Assembly: GCF_902833645.1 (NCBI RefSeq) | Contig: NZ_CADFGE010000002.1 | Coordinates: 499,158 to 563,157 of the forward strand | Length of the DNA stretch: 64,000 nucleotides | Reading direction: 5' to 3' | Origin: Paraburkholderia fungorum | GTDB lineage: Bacteria > Pseudomonadota > Gammaproteobacteria > Burkholderiales > Burkholderiaceae | In this document: one piece after another, positions 54,875 through 64,000 of the stretch | Layout: each line of letters opens with the position of its first letter | How positions within the stretch are numbered: position 1 is the stretch's first letter | Notes under the pieces: generated by a model | What the model saw: only the letters and a program-made list of their open reading frames with translations | Told to the model about the DNA's origin: nothing | Databases searched by the model: none | Translations under genes and position numbers: made by a program

Positions 54875-56368
54875 TTAGCGCAGCCGAACGAGCGTGGACT
54901 TCAGCTCGGTGTACTTCTCCAGCGCGTGCAACGACTTGTCGCGTCCGTTGCCCGATTGCTTGTAGCCGCCGAACGGGAAGTTCATATCCCCACCTTCGTC
55001 ATAGCAGTTGACCCATACCGTGCCGGCACGCAGCTTGCGCGACACTTCATGCGCGGTGGTGAGGTTCGAGGTCCACAATGCGGCGGCAAGACCATACTCG
55101 CTATCGTTAGCGATCCTGATCGCCTCTTCGACCGTGTCGAACGTGATCACCGACAACACCGGCCCGAAGATTTCCTCGCGCGCAACTTTGGCCCCGGCAG
55201 CCGGAATCTCGAAGATGGTCGGTTCGATATAGAAACCGCCGGTCTCCTGCCTGACCCGCGATCCACCCAGCAACAGCTTTGCTTCGGCACGGCCCGCTTC
55301 GATATAGCCGAGCACGCGTTCGAGCTGCACGTTGTCGACGATCGCGCCCATCGAGGTTTGCGGATCGAGCGGGTTGCCCGGTGTATAGCTACGCGCGGCG
55401 GCGATCAGCTTGTCGAGGAACACCTCCTTGATGTCGCGATGGACGAGCAGGCGGGAACCGGCGGTGCACATTTCGCCCATGTTGTAGAAGATCGCACCGG
55501 CCGCCGCATTCGCCGCGCGATCGAGGTCGGGGCAATCGGGCATCACGATGTTCGGCGACTTGCCGCCGAGTTCGAGCCAGACGCGCTTCAGATTCGACTG
55601 GCCGGCGTACTGCATGATCAGCTTGCCTACGTTGGTCGAGCCGGTGAAGGCGAGACAGTCCACGTCCTGATGCAGTGCCAGCAGCTTGCCAGGCTCACCC
55701 GCGCCCGGCACCACGTTGAACACACCGGCGGGAATACCGGCGTCCAGCGCGAGCTGGGCGAGGCGAATCGCGGTGAGCGGCGATTTCTCCGAAGGCTTGA
55801 GCACGACGCTGTTGCCCGCGGCGAGCGCCGGGCCGAACTTCCAGGAAGCCATCAGGATTGGAAAATTCCACGGCACCACCGCGGCAACCACGCCGATCGG
55901 CTCGCGTGTGACGAGACCCACCAGGTGATGATCGGCCGGCGCGACTTCGCCGCCGACCTTGTCGATTGCTTCGGCAAACCACTCGACGCAGTACGCCGCA
56001 CCTGGCACGTCCACCGTGGTCGTGTCGGCAATCGGCTTGCCTGCGTCCAGCGTTTCGAGCAGCGCGAGTTCATCCATGTGTTCGCGGATCGACGCCGCCC
56101 AGCGCAACAGAATCGCCTTGCGCTTGCGTGGATTGAGGTCCGACCACACGCCGGCATCAAACGCGCGGCGCGCGGCCGCCACGGCGGCGTCGACATCCGC
56201 CGCGCCACTGTCGGCGACTTTGGCAAGCAGCCTGCCGTCGATCGGGCTCAGGCAGTCGAACGTACGGCCGCCCGCGGCAGCACGGTATTCGCCGTCGATA
56301 AACGCACGGCCTTCAATAGAAAGCGTAGCGGCTTTGTCTTGCCAGAAGGCGAGAGATTTCTTGTCCAT
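54875..56368 (-). CDS. puuC: Gamma-glutamyl-gamma-aminobutyraldehyde dehydrogenase (PuuC-like)
   Basis: 497-residue aldehyde dehydrogenase: NAD site VVPWNFPILMASWKFGPALAAGNSVVLKP, catalytic Glu in LELGGKSPNIV, catalytic Cys in GEMCTAGSRLLVHR. The N-terminal WQDKAATLSIEGRAFIDGEYRAAAGGRTFDC is typical of PuuC/KauB. It oxidises the aldehyde made from putrescine or gamma-glutamylputrescine. It follows the PuuR-like gene on the same strand. Confidence 0.9.
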   Translation of the reverse strand: MDKKSLAFWQDKAATLSIEGRAFIDGEYRAAAGGRTFDCLSPIDGRLLAKVADSGAADVDAAVAAARRAFDAGVWSDLNPRKRKAILLRWAASIREHMDELALLETLDAGKPIADTTTVDVPGAAYCVEWFAEAIDKVGGEVAPADHHLVGLVTREPIGVVAAVVPWNFPILMASWKFGPALAAGNSVVLKPSEKSPLTAIRLAQLALDAGIPAGVFNVVPGAGEPGKLLALHQDVDCLAFTGSTNVGKLIMQYAGQSNLKRVWLELGGKSPNIVMPDCPDLDRAANAAAGAIFYNMGEMCTAGSRLLVHRDIKEVFLDKLIAAARSYTPGNPLDPQTSMGAIVDNVQLERVLGYIEAGRAEAKLLLGGSRVRQETGGFYIEPTIFEIPAAGAKVAREEIFGPVLSVITFDTVEEAIRIANDSEYGLAAALWTSNLTTAHEVSRKLRAGTVWVNCYDEGGDMNFPFGGYKQSGNGRDKSLHALEKYTELKSTLVRLR

Positions 56369-56457
56369 CAGGATGCCTCAATGTTATGCGCTCGACGCAC
56401 GCCGGCATCGACCTCAGGCGGCTTGGAACTGCGTCGCGGCGCGTTGGCGCGGAGTCT

Positions 56458-57027
56458 TTAGAACGTGGGCGGCGAGTTGGCCGACACGATCTCGCAGAGA
56501 TGCTCCGCGCTGGGATTGCGAAAACGATGCGGCAGGCGGCTTTCGAAGTAATAGCTGTCACCAGGGTCGAGCAGCCACGTGACGCCGTCCACCGTCAGTT
56601 CGATCTGACCGCTGACCACCACTCCGCCCTCATGCCCCTCGTGCTCCAGCATTTCCGGCCCCGTATCCGACAGCGGTTGATAGACCTCGCGCAGAATGCC
56701 CATGTTGCGGTCTTTCACACTGGAGCCCGCGAGATAGAACTCGATCGACTCATTGCCGAGATTTGGCATGTCGGCGCGGCGCGATACAACCGAACGCTCC
56801 GCCTCGACTTCAAAGGTGAAGAACTCGGCGAGACTCATCGGTATGCATTCGAGCAGTTTCTTCAACGACCCGACCGACGGACTCACGCGGTTCTGTTCAA
56901 TCAGCGAAATCGTGCCATTGGTCACCCCCGCCCGTTTTGCCAGTTCACGCTGAGACAGGCCATTCTTCTTACGGATGTATTGCAGACGGGTTGCTACTTC
57001 AATAGACATCGCTGAATTCTCTGACAT
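56458..57027 (-). CDS. puuR: XRE-cupin regulator, PuuR-like
   Basis: 189 residues: N-terminal helix-turn-helix RLQYIRKKNGLSQRELAKRAGVTNGTISLIEQNRVSPS, C-terminal cupin EMLEHEGHEGGVVVSGQIELTV, and an ending like that of E. coli PuuR (IVSANSPPTF). Start could also be ATG 57009, six residues shorter. It probably represses the divergent puuD-puuA operon and the aldehyde dehydrogenase when putrescine is absent. Confidence 0.88.
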   Translation of the reverse strand: MSENSAMSIEVATRLQYIRKKNGLSQRELAKRAGVTNGTISLIEQNRVSPSVGSLKKLLECIPMSLAEFFTFEVEAERSVVSRRADMPNLGNESIEFYLAGSSVKDRNMGILREVYQPLSDTGPEMLEHEGHEGGVVVSGQIELTVDGVTWLLDPGDSYYFESRLPHRFRNPSAEHLCEIVSANSPPTF

Positions 57028-57943
57028 GGAAGACGATCGGAACCCGTGGACTCGGGCAACAGTTGCCCGCGAGTGTTGAATATTCTAATCACTTTAATCT
57101 TCGCGCCGCTGGGGAAAACCCCTGAAAGGCTTCCGAAATATAGTAGCCGCAACGAATGTTCCCATGCCTGCGTGTTCTTATGACACCCCCGGGAAAGCCC
57201 TGATAAATCTTTTATAAAAATGATTTGACGGCATTATTGGCTCGTATACGATGGTTCACAGGCGGTCGTCATGCCGGTGTCACGAGATACGAGAATGTGT
57301 TTTGTGGCGCAGCGAAGCAGTTTCGCAACCGGTAGCTCCGACCATCCCAGCGTCCTGTTTCTTTAAACGCCCCGAGCGTTTTTGAGCAAGTCGTTCAATA
57401 GACATTAGAGTGTAATCGTGAGAGTCCGAGGCCCTTTGGTGAGATGGAATCGAAGTCAGGCGAGTTGTCCTCGCGCTGACGGCGCCATCGCCGACGGCAG
57501 CAACGGCAGCCTTGCGTTCCGCCGCTTCCTGTCCGTCTTCACAATCCTGTCCCGTCGTTCAGTACGACGTCACAACTCCATCTCCGCGCGCGCCTTCATT
57601 GCTGTGCGCACGGACGAAGTCGCCTCGCTGCTGCCGTAGCGCCTCCCCCTTTTTCGCCGTTCGATTCATCCGTTTGCGTGAACGCGCTCTATCGAGCCGT
57701 GCGTTCGTGCCTGTGCGGTGCTGTCTGCCGCCTATGCATTTCACGCGGATCAGAGACGTTGCGCGCCGCAGCGGAGCGAATCGAACGGCCAGCCTGATTA
57801 CCACGCGCGGCGCGTTCAGTTGACGAAAGCCGCCCGCACTGCCCCGGTGGCCTGACGCCTCGCGTCCGGCTGCGGAATCGTGCCGCGCTGTGTTTAACGT
57901 TGTTCATGCCGCGTTCCGCGGGGAACACACACGTCTATCAGTT
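57028..57943. other. Long regulatory gap of the putrescine cluster
   Basis: 916 bases between the divergent puuR-like and puuD-like genes. The AT-rich part (57070-57260) contains a probable sigma-70 promoter, while the following 650 bases are GC-rich with short frames of no recognisable protein. If the promoter serves puuD, the leader is about 690 bases. Confidence 0.45.
57225..57252 (+). promoter_or_regulatory. Candidate sigma-70 promoter of the puuD operon
   Basis: TTGACG (57225-57230), 16-bp spacer, TACGAT (57247-57252), in an AT-rich stretch. The best promoter-like sequence in the gap, oriented toward puuD. Confidence 0.4.
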
Positions 57944-58738
57944 ATGCGAAACAAACCCCTGGTCGGCATCAGCGCCGACAGAACGATGATGGGAGTTCAC
58001 CCATCGCACGTCACCGGCGAAAAGTACATCGCCGCGATCGTGGACGGCTCACAGGCGCTGGCCATGCTGGTGCCGGCGCTCGGCGAGCGTCAGTCCACCG
58101 CGGACATTCTGGACGCTGTCGACGGGCTGCTGTTCACCGGCAGCTATTCGAATGTCGAGCCGCACCGCTACGGCGGCCAACCCAGCGCGCCCGGCACGTT
58201 GCACGACGCCGCACGCGATGCGACGACGCTGCCGCTGCTGCGCGCGGCGATCGCCGCGGGTGTACCGGTGCTGGCGGTATGCCGGGGCTTCCAGGAAATG
58301 AACGTGGTGTTCGGCGGAACGTTGCATCAAAGCGTTCACGCGGTGGCCGGCTTGAACGACCATCGCGAGAACAAGGAAGACGACCTCGACGTGCAATACG
58401 CACCGTCGCATTCGATCACGCTGACGCAGGGCGGCTTGTTGCAGCGCCTCGCGGGCGGCACGAGTGAAGCGCGTGTGAATTCATTGCACGGTCAGGGCGT
58501 CGAGCGGCTGGGCGTGGGATTGGTGGCCGAAGCCACCGCCCCTGATGGATTGATCGAAGCGGTGAGTGTGAAAGATGCGCGTGCCTTCGCGCTGGGTGTG
58601 CAGTGGCACCCGGAATGGAAGCATGCCAACGACGCGCTTTCCACCGCGATCTTCCGCGCCTTCGGCGACGCCTGCCGCGATCGAATGCGCACCAAGGCCG
58701 GCTATGGCGCGGCATCCGCCGCTGCCACGCATGCCTGA
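57944..58738 (+). CDS. puuD: Gamma-glutamyl-GABA hydrolase (PuuD-like class I glutamine amidotransferase)
   Basis: 264 residues from ATG 57944. Catalytic Cys in VLAVCRGFQEMNVVFGG, His and Glu in LGVQWHPEWK; the early DGLLFTGSYSNVEPHRYGG is typical of the PuuD group. It releases GABA and glutamate from gamma-glutamyl-GABA. The first gene of the plus-strand arm; the ligase gene puuA follows after 32 bases. Confidence 0.9.
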   Translation: MRNKPLVGISADRTMMGVHPSHVTGEKYIAAIVDGSQALAMLVPALGERQSTADILDAVDGLLFTGSYSNVEPHRYGGQPSAPGTLHDAARDATTLPLLRAAIAAGVPVLAVCRGFQEMNVVFGGTLHQSVHAVAGLNDHRENKEDDLDVQYAPSHSITLTQGGLLQRLAGGTSEARVNSLHGQGVERLGVGLVAEATAPDGLIEAVSVKDARAFALGVQWHPEWKHANDALSTAIFRAFGDACRDRMRTKAGYGAASAAATHA

Positions 58739-58770
58739 GCCGGTCGCGCACCAAAACTGAGAGAATAACC

Positions 58771-60105
58771 ATGCATGAAATCGACGACTTCCTGAAACAG
58801 AACCGCGTCACCGAAATCGAAGCGATCATTCCGGATATGGCCGGGATCGCACGCGGCAAGATCATTCCGCGCAGCAAGTTCGAATCCGGCGAGTCCATGC
58901 GCTTGCCGCAGGCGGTGATGATCCAGACCGTCACGGGGGACTATCCGGAAGACGGCACGCTCACCGGCGTCACCGACCCGGACATGGTGTGCGTGCCCGA
59001 CCCCAGCACCATCCGCATGATTCCGTGGGCCGTCGATCCGACCGCCCAGGTGATCCACGACTGCGTTCATTTCGACGGCACGCCGGTCGCCATCTCGCCG
59101 CGCCGCGTGCTGCGCCGTGTGCTCGAACTCTACAAGGCCAAAGGCTGGAAGCCGGTTATCGCGCCCGAACTCGAGTTCTACCTGGTCGATATGAACAAGG
59201 ACCCGGATCTGCCGCTGCAACCGCCGATCGGCCGTACCGGCCGTCCGGAGACCGGACGCCAGGCGTACTCGATCGAAGCGGTCAACGAATTCGATCCGCT
59301 CTTCGAAGACATCTACGAGTACTGCGAAGTACAGGAACTGGAAGTCGACACGCTGATTCACGAAGTCGGCGCCGCGCAGATGGAAATCAACTTCATGCAC
59401 GGCGATCCGCTGAAACTCGCCGACAGCGTGTTCCTGTTCAAGCGCACGGTGCGTGAAGCCGCGCTGCGCCACAAGATGTACGCGACCTTCATGGCCAAGC
59501 CGATGGAAGGCGAACCGGGCTCGGCCATGCACATGCACCAGAGCCTCGTAGACGAAGAAACCGGCCACAACCTGTTCACCGGTCCGGACGGCAAGCCCAC
59601 CTCGTTGTTTACGAGCTATATCGCGGGTCTGCAGAAATACACCCCGGCGCTGATGCCGATCTTCGCGCCGTACATCAACTCGTACCGCCGCCTGTCGCGC
59701 TTCATGGCCGCGCCGATCAACGTGGCATGGGGTTACGACAACCGCACCGTGGGTTTCCGGATTCCGCATTCGGGGCCGGCCGCGCGCCGCATCGAGAACC
59801 GCATTCCTGGCGTCGACTGCAATCCGTATCTGGCGATTGCCGCAACGCTGGCCGCCGGCTATCTCGGCATGACGCAAAAGCTCGAAGCCACCGAACCGCT
59901 GCTCAGCGACGGTTACGAGCTGCCGTACCAGTTGCCGCGCAACCTCGAAGAGGGTCTGACGTTGATGGGCGCCTGCGAACCGATCGCCGAAGTGCTGGGT
60001 GAAAAATTCGTCAAGGCCTACCTGGCACTGAAAGAAACCGAATACGAAGCGTTCTTCCGCGTGATCAGTTCGTGGGAACGCCGACATTTGCTGTTGCACG
60101 TTTAA
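58771..60105 (+). CDS. puuA: Gamma-glutamylputrescine synthetase (PuuA-like, glutamine synthetase family)
   Basis: 444 residues. Glutamine synthetase fold with PELEFYLVDMNKDP, VGAAQMEINFMHGDPLKLAD, AMHMHQSLVD and NRTVGFRIPHSGPAARRIENRIPG. The short N-terminus and FLKQNRVTEIEAIIPDMAGIARGKII match PuuA rather than GlnA. It joins glutamate to putrescine using ATP. Start at ATG 58771 after GAGAGAA. Confidence 0.92.
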   Translation: MHEIDDFLKQNRVTEIEAIIPDMAGIARGKIIPRSKFESGESMRLPQAVMIQTVTGDYPEDGTLTGVTDPDMVCVPDPSTIRMIPWAVDPTAQVIHDCVHFDGTPVAISPRRVLRRVLELYKAKGWKPVIAPELEFYLVDMNKDPDLPLQPPIGRTGRPETGRQAYSIEAVNEFDPLFEDIYEYCEVQELEVDTLIHEVGAAQMEINFMHGDPLKLADSVFLFKRTVREAALRHKMYATFMAKPMEGEPGSAMHMHQSLVDEETGHNLFTGPDGKPTSLFTSYIAGLQKYTPALMPIFAPYINSYRRLSRFMAAPINVAWGYDNRTVGFRIPHSGPAARRIENRIPGVDCNPYLAIAATLAAGYLGMTQKLEATEPLLSDGYELPYQLPRNLEEGLTLMGACEPIAEVLGEKFVKAYLALKETEYEAFFRVISSWERRHLLLHV

Positions 60106-60142
60106 GACGTCAGCCGCAAACGCATAAAAACCTGGAGGCAGT

Positions 60143-61579
60143 ATGAGCTACAGAACAGAAGAAGTCGCTTACGTGCAACCCGCGGCGCTCCCCGCCGCGA
60201 GCGCACAAGCCGCGCAACGCAGCACCGCTGAATACCGCGCGCTCGACGCGGCCCATCACATCCATCCGTTTTCGGATATGGGTTCGCTCAATCGCGCCGG
60301 CAGCCGCGTGATCGTCAAGGCGCAAGGCGTGTACCTGTGGGATTCGGAAGGCAACAAGATCATCGACGGCATGGCCGGGTTGTGGTGCGTGAACGTCGGT
60401 TATGGCCGCAAGGAACTGGCCGACGCCGCGTACCGGCAAATGCAGGAACTGCCCTTCTACAACACCTTCTTCAAGACGACGCACCCGCCGGTCATCGAAC
60501 TCTCGGCCTTGCTCGCGGAGCTGACGCCGGAACCGTTCAATCACTTCTTCTATTGCAACAGCGGTTCGGAAGGCAACGACACCGTGCTGCGCATCGTTCA
60601 CCAATACTGGGCAACGCAAGGCAAGCAGTCGAAGAAGGTCGTCATTTCACGCAAGAACGGTTATCACGGTTCGACGATCGCCGGCGGCACGCTGGGCGGC
60701 ATGGGTTATATGCATGAACAGATGCCCTCGAAAGTCGAGAACATCGTTCATATCGACCAGCCGTATTTCTTCGGCGAAGCAGAAGGCAATCTGACGCCGG
60801 AAGAATTCGCGCTGGCCCGTGCGCAACAACTCGAAGCGAAGATTCTCGAAATCGGCGCGGACAACGTAGCCGCCTTTATCGGTGAGCCTTTCCAGGGAGC
60901 CGGCGGCGTGATCTTCCCGGCCGCGACGTACTGGCCGGAAATCCAGCGCATCTGCCGCAAGTACGACATCCTGCTGGTTGCCGACGAAGTCATCGGCGGC
61001 TTCGGCCGCACCGGCGAATGGTTCGCGCATCAGCACTTCGGCTTCGAGCCGGATCTGATCACGCTGGCCAAGGGCCTGACGAGCGGCTATGTACCGATGG
61101 GCGCGGTCGGTCTGCATGATCGCGTGGCCAAGGCGATCATCGAGCACGGCGACTTCAATCACGGCCTCACCTATTCCGGCCATCCGGTGGCCGCCGCCGT
61201 GGCACTCGCCAATCTGAAACTGCTGCGCGACGAGAAAATCGTCGAACGCGTCAAGACCGACACGGGTCCGTACTTCCAGAAGAAGCTGCGCGACACCTTC
61301 GCCAATCACCCGATCGTTGGCGAAATCTCCGGCGCGGGTCTGGTGGCCGGTCTGCAACTCGCGGCAGACCCGAAAACGCGCAAGCGTTTCGCCAATGGCG
61401 GTGACGTCGGCACGATCTGCCGCGACTTCTGCTTCAACGGCAACCTCATCATGCGCGCTACCGGCGACCGGATGCTGCTGTCGCCACCGCTCGTGATCAA
61501 TAAGCTGGAAATCGACGAGATCGTTTCGAAGGCCAAAAAAGCCATCGACGCGACCGCACAACAACTCGGAATTTCGTAA
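60143..61579 (+). CDS. spuC: Putrescine-pyruvate aminotransferase (SpuC-like)
   Basis: 478-residue class III pyridoxal-phosphate aminotransferase: FFYCNSGSEGNDTVLRI, VADEVIGGFGRTGEWF, and the cofactor lysine in DLITLAKGLTSGYVPMGAV. The opening HHIHPFSDMGSLNRAGSRVIVKAQGVYLWDSEGNKIIDGMAGLWCVN is typical of SpuC and related omega-transaminases. Gives the cluster a second, direct putrescine route besides gamma-glutamylation. Confidence 0.9.
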   Translation: MSYRTEEVAYVQPAALPAASAQAAQRSTAEYRALDAAHHIHPFSDMGSLNRAGSRVIVKAQGVYLWDSEGNKIIDGMAGLWCVNVGYGRKELADAAYRQMQELPFYNTFFKTTHPPVIELSALLAELTPEPFNHFFYCNSGSEGNDTVLRIVHQYWATQGKQSKKVVISRKNGYHGSTIAGGTLGGMGYMHEQMPSKVENIVHIDQPYFFGEAEGNLTPEEFALARAQQLEAKILEIGADNVAAFIGEPFQGAGGVIFPAATYWPEIQRICRKYDILLVADEVIGGFGRTGEWFAHQHFGFEPDLITLAKGLTSGYVPMGAVGLHDRVAKAIIEHGDFNHGLTYSGHPVAAAVALANLKLLRDEKIVERVKTDTGPYFQKKLRDTFANHPIVGEISGAGLVAGLQLAADPKTRKRFANGGDVGTICRDFCFNGNLIMRATGDRMLLSPPLVINKLEIDEIVSKAKKAIDATAQQLGIS

Positions 61580-61652
61580 CGGCAGTTCGTTCCGGCATGC
61601 GTGCACCCACGATACACGCTCATGCCGGTTCTTCACATCAAGGGAAAAAACC

Positions 61653-62774
61653 ATGAGCGTTTGTCATCTTCGTCATGCGGTCGCGGGGGCCGCGTTTCTC
61701 GCCTTCACGGGTTTTGCGGCGTTGTCGGTCACGCCGGCCCTTGCGGCCGACACGGAACTGAATGTCTACAACTGGTCGGATTACATCGCGAAGGACACGA
61801 TTCCGAACTTCGAGAAACAGGACGGCATCCATGTCAAATACGATAACTACGATAGCGACGATACGTTGCAGGCGAAGCTGCTCGCGGGCAGCTCCGGCTA
61901 CGATATCGTAGTCCCGACGTCGAACTACATGGCCAAGCAGATTCAGGCCGGCGTCTATCAGAAGCTCGACAAGTCGAAGCTGCCGAACCTTGCGAACCTT
62001 GACCCCGTTTTGATGAAGATGATTGGCGACGCCGATCCGGGCAACCAGTACGGTGTGCCTTGGGCCTACGGCACGGATGGTATCGGCTACAACGTGCAAG
62101 CCGTGCAGAAGGCACTCGGTGCGAACGCGCCGGTCGATAGCTGGGCACTCGTGTTCGACCCAGCGAATCTGTCGAAGCTGAAAGGCTGCGGCGTGTCGTT
62201 CCTCGATCAGGCGGTTGACGTATTCGCGGCCACGTTGCAGTACATGCACAAGGATCCGAACAGCACGAATCCCGCCGATTACCAGGCCGCGTACGAAGTG
62301 CTGAAAAAAGTCCGCCCGTACATCACCCAGTTCAATTCTTCCGGCTACATCAACGACCTCGCCAATAACGACGTGTGCGTGGCGGTGGCATGGTCCGGCG
62401 ACGTCGGCATCGCCAGCCGCCGTACCGCGGAAGCCAAGCGTTCGTATCAGGTGAAGTTCTCGAATGTGAAGGAAGGCGGTTTGCTGTGGTTCGACGTGAT
62501 GGTGATTCCCAAAGACGCACCGCATCCGGAAGCCGCGTTGAAGTGGATCAATTACATCGAAGACCCGAAGGTCAACGCAGCGATCACCAATGAAGTGTTC
62601 TATCCGACTGCGAACAAGGCGGCACGTCAATTCGTTACGCCAGCGGTTGCGCAAGATACGACTGTTTATCCGGGCGACGAAGTCCTGAGCAAAATGACGC
62701 TCATGAAGCCGATGCCCACCGACATTCTGCGCCTCGAAAACCGTCTTTGGGCGCAGCTTAAAACCGGCCATTAA
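61653..62774 (+). CDS. potF: Putrescine-binding periplasmic protein (PotF-like)
   Basis: 373 residues. Signal peptide (cleavage near ALAAD, residue 34), then ELNVYNWSDYIAKDTIPNFEKQDGIHVKYDNYDSDDTLQAKLLAG, the PotF/PotD opening with the ligand-binding Trp-Ser, and later YGVPWAYGTDGIGYN and VCVAVAWSGDVGIA. AAGGGA before the ATG. Delivers putrescine to the importer whose ATPase gene follows. Confidence 0.93.
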   Translation: MSVCHLRHAVAGAAFLAFTGFAALSVTPALAADTELNVYNWSDYIAKDTIPNFEKQDGIHVKYDNYDSDDTLQAKLLAGSSGYDIVVPTSNYMAKQIQAGVYQKLDKSKLPNLANLDPVLMKMIGDADPGNQYGVPWAYGTDGIGYNVQAVQKALGANAPVDSWALVFDPANLSKLKGCGVSFLDQAVDVFAATLQYMHKDPNSTNPADYQAAYEVLKKVRPYITQFNSSGYINDLANNDVCVAVAWSGDVGIASRRTAEAKRSYQVKFSNVKEGGLLWFDVMVIPKDAPHPEAALKWINYIEDPKVNAAITNEVFYPTANKAARQFVTPAVAQDTTVYPGDEVLSKMTLMKPMPTDILRLENRLWAQLKTGH

Positions 62775-62802
62775 TTAAAGCCAAACCAATCACTTTGATC
62801 CC

Positions 62803-62832
62803 GCGCTCAGGGATCGCTCGAACCCTGAGCGC
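62803..62832. promoter_or_regulatory. Intercistronic hairpin between potF and the ATPase gene
   Basis: GCGCTCAGGG and CCCTGAGCGC form a perfect 10-bp stem with a 10-base loop just after potF. No T-run follows, so it more likely attenuates or stabilises the upstream binding-protein message than terminates it, which is common between binding-protein and ATPase genes. Confidence 0.5.
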
Positions 62833-62971
62833 ATGAATGGCAGTAACGGTAGTCAGCCTGCGCCGTCCACGCGCAGTCCCATGTTTTCCGATCGCAGCGC
62901 ATCTTGCGAGTCGCTTTCCGCGCCTCGTATGGAGACACTTGCGCTCGCGATCCGCAAGGAATGGTTACATC

Positions 62972-64000
62972 ATGAACTCGACGACATCCCATAGCGTAGC
63001 CGGCGCCACCCAGATGGCCCGCCCCGCCCCGACGACAAAATCGAAATCGGACGAATTCGTTCGCATCGAAAATGTCGTGAAGAAATTCGGCGACAGCACG
63101 GCTGTCGACAACGTCAACCTGAGTATTGCCAAGAACGAACTGTTTGCCCTGCTCGGCAGCTCCGGCTGCGGCAAGTCCACACTCCTGCGCATGCTCGCGG
63201 GGCTCGAGACGGTGACGTCCGGGCGCATTTTCGTCGACGGCGAAGATCTTGCCGCGATGCCGCCGTACAAGCGGCCGGTCAACATGATGTTCCAGTCGTA
63301 TGCGCTGTTCCCGCACATGACGGTCGAAGCGAACATTGCCTTCGGCCTCAAGCAGGAGGGCACGCCGAAGAACGAGATCAAGGAGCGTGTTGCCGACGCG
63401 CTCAATCTCGTGCAGATGGGTAAATACGCGCAACGCAAGCCGCATCAGCTCTCCGGTGGACAGCAGCAGCGCGTGGCGCTGGCGCGCTCGCTCGTCAAGC
63501 GCCCCAAGCTGCTGCTGCTCGACGAGCCGATGTCGGCGCTCGACAAGCAGATCCGCCAGAAGACCCAGCTGGAACTGGTGAACATCATCGACAAGGTCGA
63601 CGTGACCTGCGTGATGGTCACGCACGATCAGGAAGAAGCCATGACGATGGCCGGTCGTCTCGCGGTGATGAGCGAAGGCCGCATCGTGCAGATCGGCTCG
63701 CCCAGCCAGGTGTACGAGTTTCCGAACAGCCGCTTCTCGGCGGAGTTCATCGGCTCGACCAACCTGTTCGAAGGCACGGTGGTGGCGGACGAGCCGGACC
63801 ATATTTTCGTCGAGAGCGAAGACCTCGAAACACGCATCTACGTGAGCCACGGCATTACCGGGCCGCTCGGCATGCCGGTGGGTATTTCGGTGCGCCCGGA
63901 GCGCGTGAAGGTGTCGCGCGAAAAACCGGCTACGCCGCACAACTGGACGCGCGGCGTGGTTTCCGACGTGGCGTACATGGGCAGCTATTCGCTGTACCAC
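62972..64000 (+). CDS. potG: Putrescine ABC importer ATP-binding protein (PotG-like), 3' truncated by window
   Basis: ATG 62972 with AAGGA 11 bases upstream; the frame stays open for 343 codons to the window end. Walker A LLGSSGCGKSTLLRM, Q-loop MMFQSYALFPHM, signature QLSGGQQQRVALARSL, Walker B LLLLDEPMSALD, H-loop VTHDQEEAMTMAGRL, then the start of the TOBE domain (VGISVRPERVKVS). PotA/PotG family. It energises the importer supplied by PotF; the permease genes should follow beyond the window. Confidence 0.93.
   Translation, partial: MNSTTSHSVAGATQMARPAPTTKSKSDEFVRIENVVKKFGDSTAVDNVNLSIAKNELFALLGSSGCGKSTLLRMLAGLETVTSGRIFVDGEDLAAMPPYKRPVNMMFQSYALFPHMTVEANIAFGLKQEGTPKNEIKERVADALNLVQMGKYAQRKPHQLSGGQQQRVALARSLVKRPKLLLLDEPMSALDKQIRQKTQLELVNIIDKVDVTCVMVTHDQEEAMTMAGRLAVMSEGRIVQIGSPSQVYEFPNSRFSAEFIGSTNLFEGTVVADEPDHIFVESEDLETRIYVSHGITGPLGMPVGISVRPERVKVSREKPATPHNWTRGVVSDVAYMGSYSLYH

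Noticed and set aside
57418..57823. Short ORFs in the puuR-puuD gap
   Set aside because: Arg/Ser-rich translations without family resemblance or ribosome-binding sites; more likely leader DNA.
58702..60099. 465-codon minus-strand ORF opposite puuA
   Set aside because: Antisense shadow of the glutamine synthetase-family gene, no family resemblance.
62807..64000. 397-codon minus-strand ORF at the window end
   Set aside because: Lies opposite the PotG-type ATPase, whose plus-strand frame has all ABC motifs.

Overview
High-GC DNA with codon use, gene families and operon organisation typical of Burkholderiaceae. The best guess is Paraburkholderia or a close relative, judged from the liu leucine operon, the puu/spu putrescine cluster, the many LysR regulators and a structured repeat family of a type common in that group. 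No rRNA, tRNA, CRISPR array, phage or transposase gene was seen. Almost all of the window is ordinary chromosome-like coding DNA, much of it catabolic.

Layout. 1-5.5 kb: end of a sugar-type ABC importer operon (ATPase, permease, binding protein) followed by an LgoD-like zinc dehydrogenase and a UxaB-like reductase, together suggesting hexonate (L-galactonate-like) use. 5.6-10.2 kb: a LysR gene divergent from a beta-propeller, an AroE-like dehydrogenase with altered shikimate-binding residues, and an MFS transporter. 10.3-15.5 kb: NIPSNAP protein, LysR, a decayed AraC-family remnant, cupin plus PuuB-like oxidase, a small DUF1488-like protein and a PhnD-like protein. 15.5-22.5 kb: leucine/isovalerate operon (ivd, MCC beta, methylglutaconyl-CoA hydratase, MCC alpha) with a divergent TetR gene. 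22.5-23.5 kb: a 1-kb compound repeat with two inverted, multi-hairpin arms. 23.7-35.5 kb: DUF72, DAHP synthase, HU, a GGDEF-EAL protein, DUF899, LysR/MFS, an AhpD-like protein with a divergent LysR, and a DedA-rhodanese fusion.

35.6-49.3 kb is the most interesting part. It is a self-contained candidate organosulfur-scavenging locus: TonB-dependent receptor, its own TonB-ExbB-ExbD, an SsuD-like flavin monooxygenase, three signal-peptide-less DszB-like proteins, an ABC importer with binding protein and two permeases but no ATPase gene, and an SfnR-like sigma-54 activator. I find three sigma-54 (-24/-12) promoters and a shared inverted-repeat motif, (G/C)TGYTGC-N4-GCARCAC, placed 80-145 bp from each of them. 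That makes a coherent regulon visible in sequence alone. Two DszB-like paralogues keep the Cys/His/Arg catalytic triad of DszB; the third has Ser and Ile in place of Cys and His.

49.5-53.7 kb: class II aldolase, a secreted lipase-like hydrolase, and a MarR-MFS pair with a clear operator. 53.7-64 kb: putrescine/agmatine catabolism and uptake (agmatinase, PuuC, PuuR-like regulator, PuuD, PuuA, SpuC, PotF and a PotG-type ATPase running off the end of the window).
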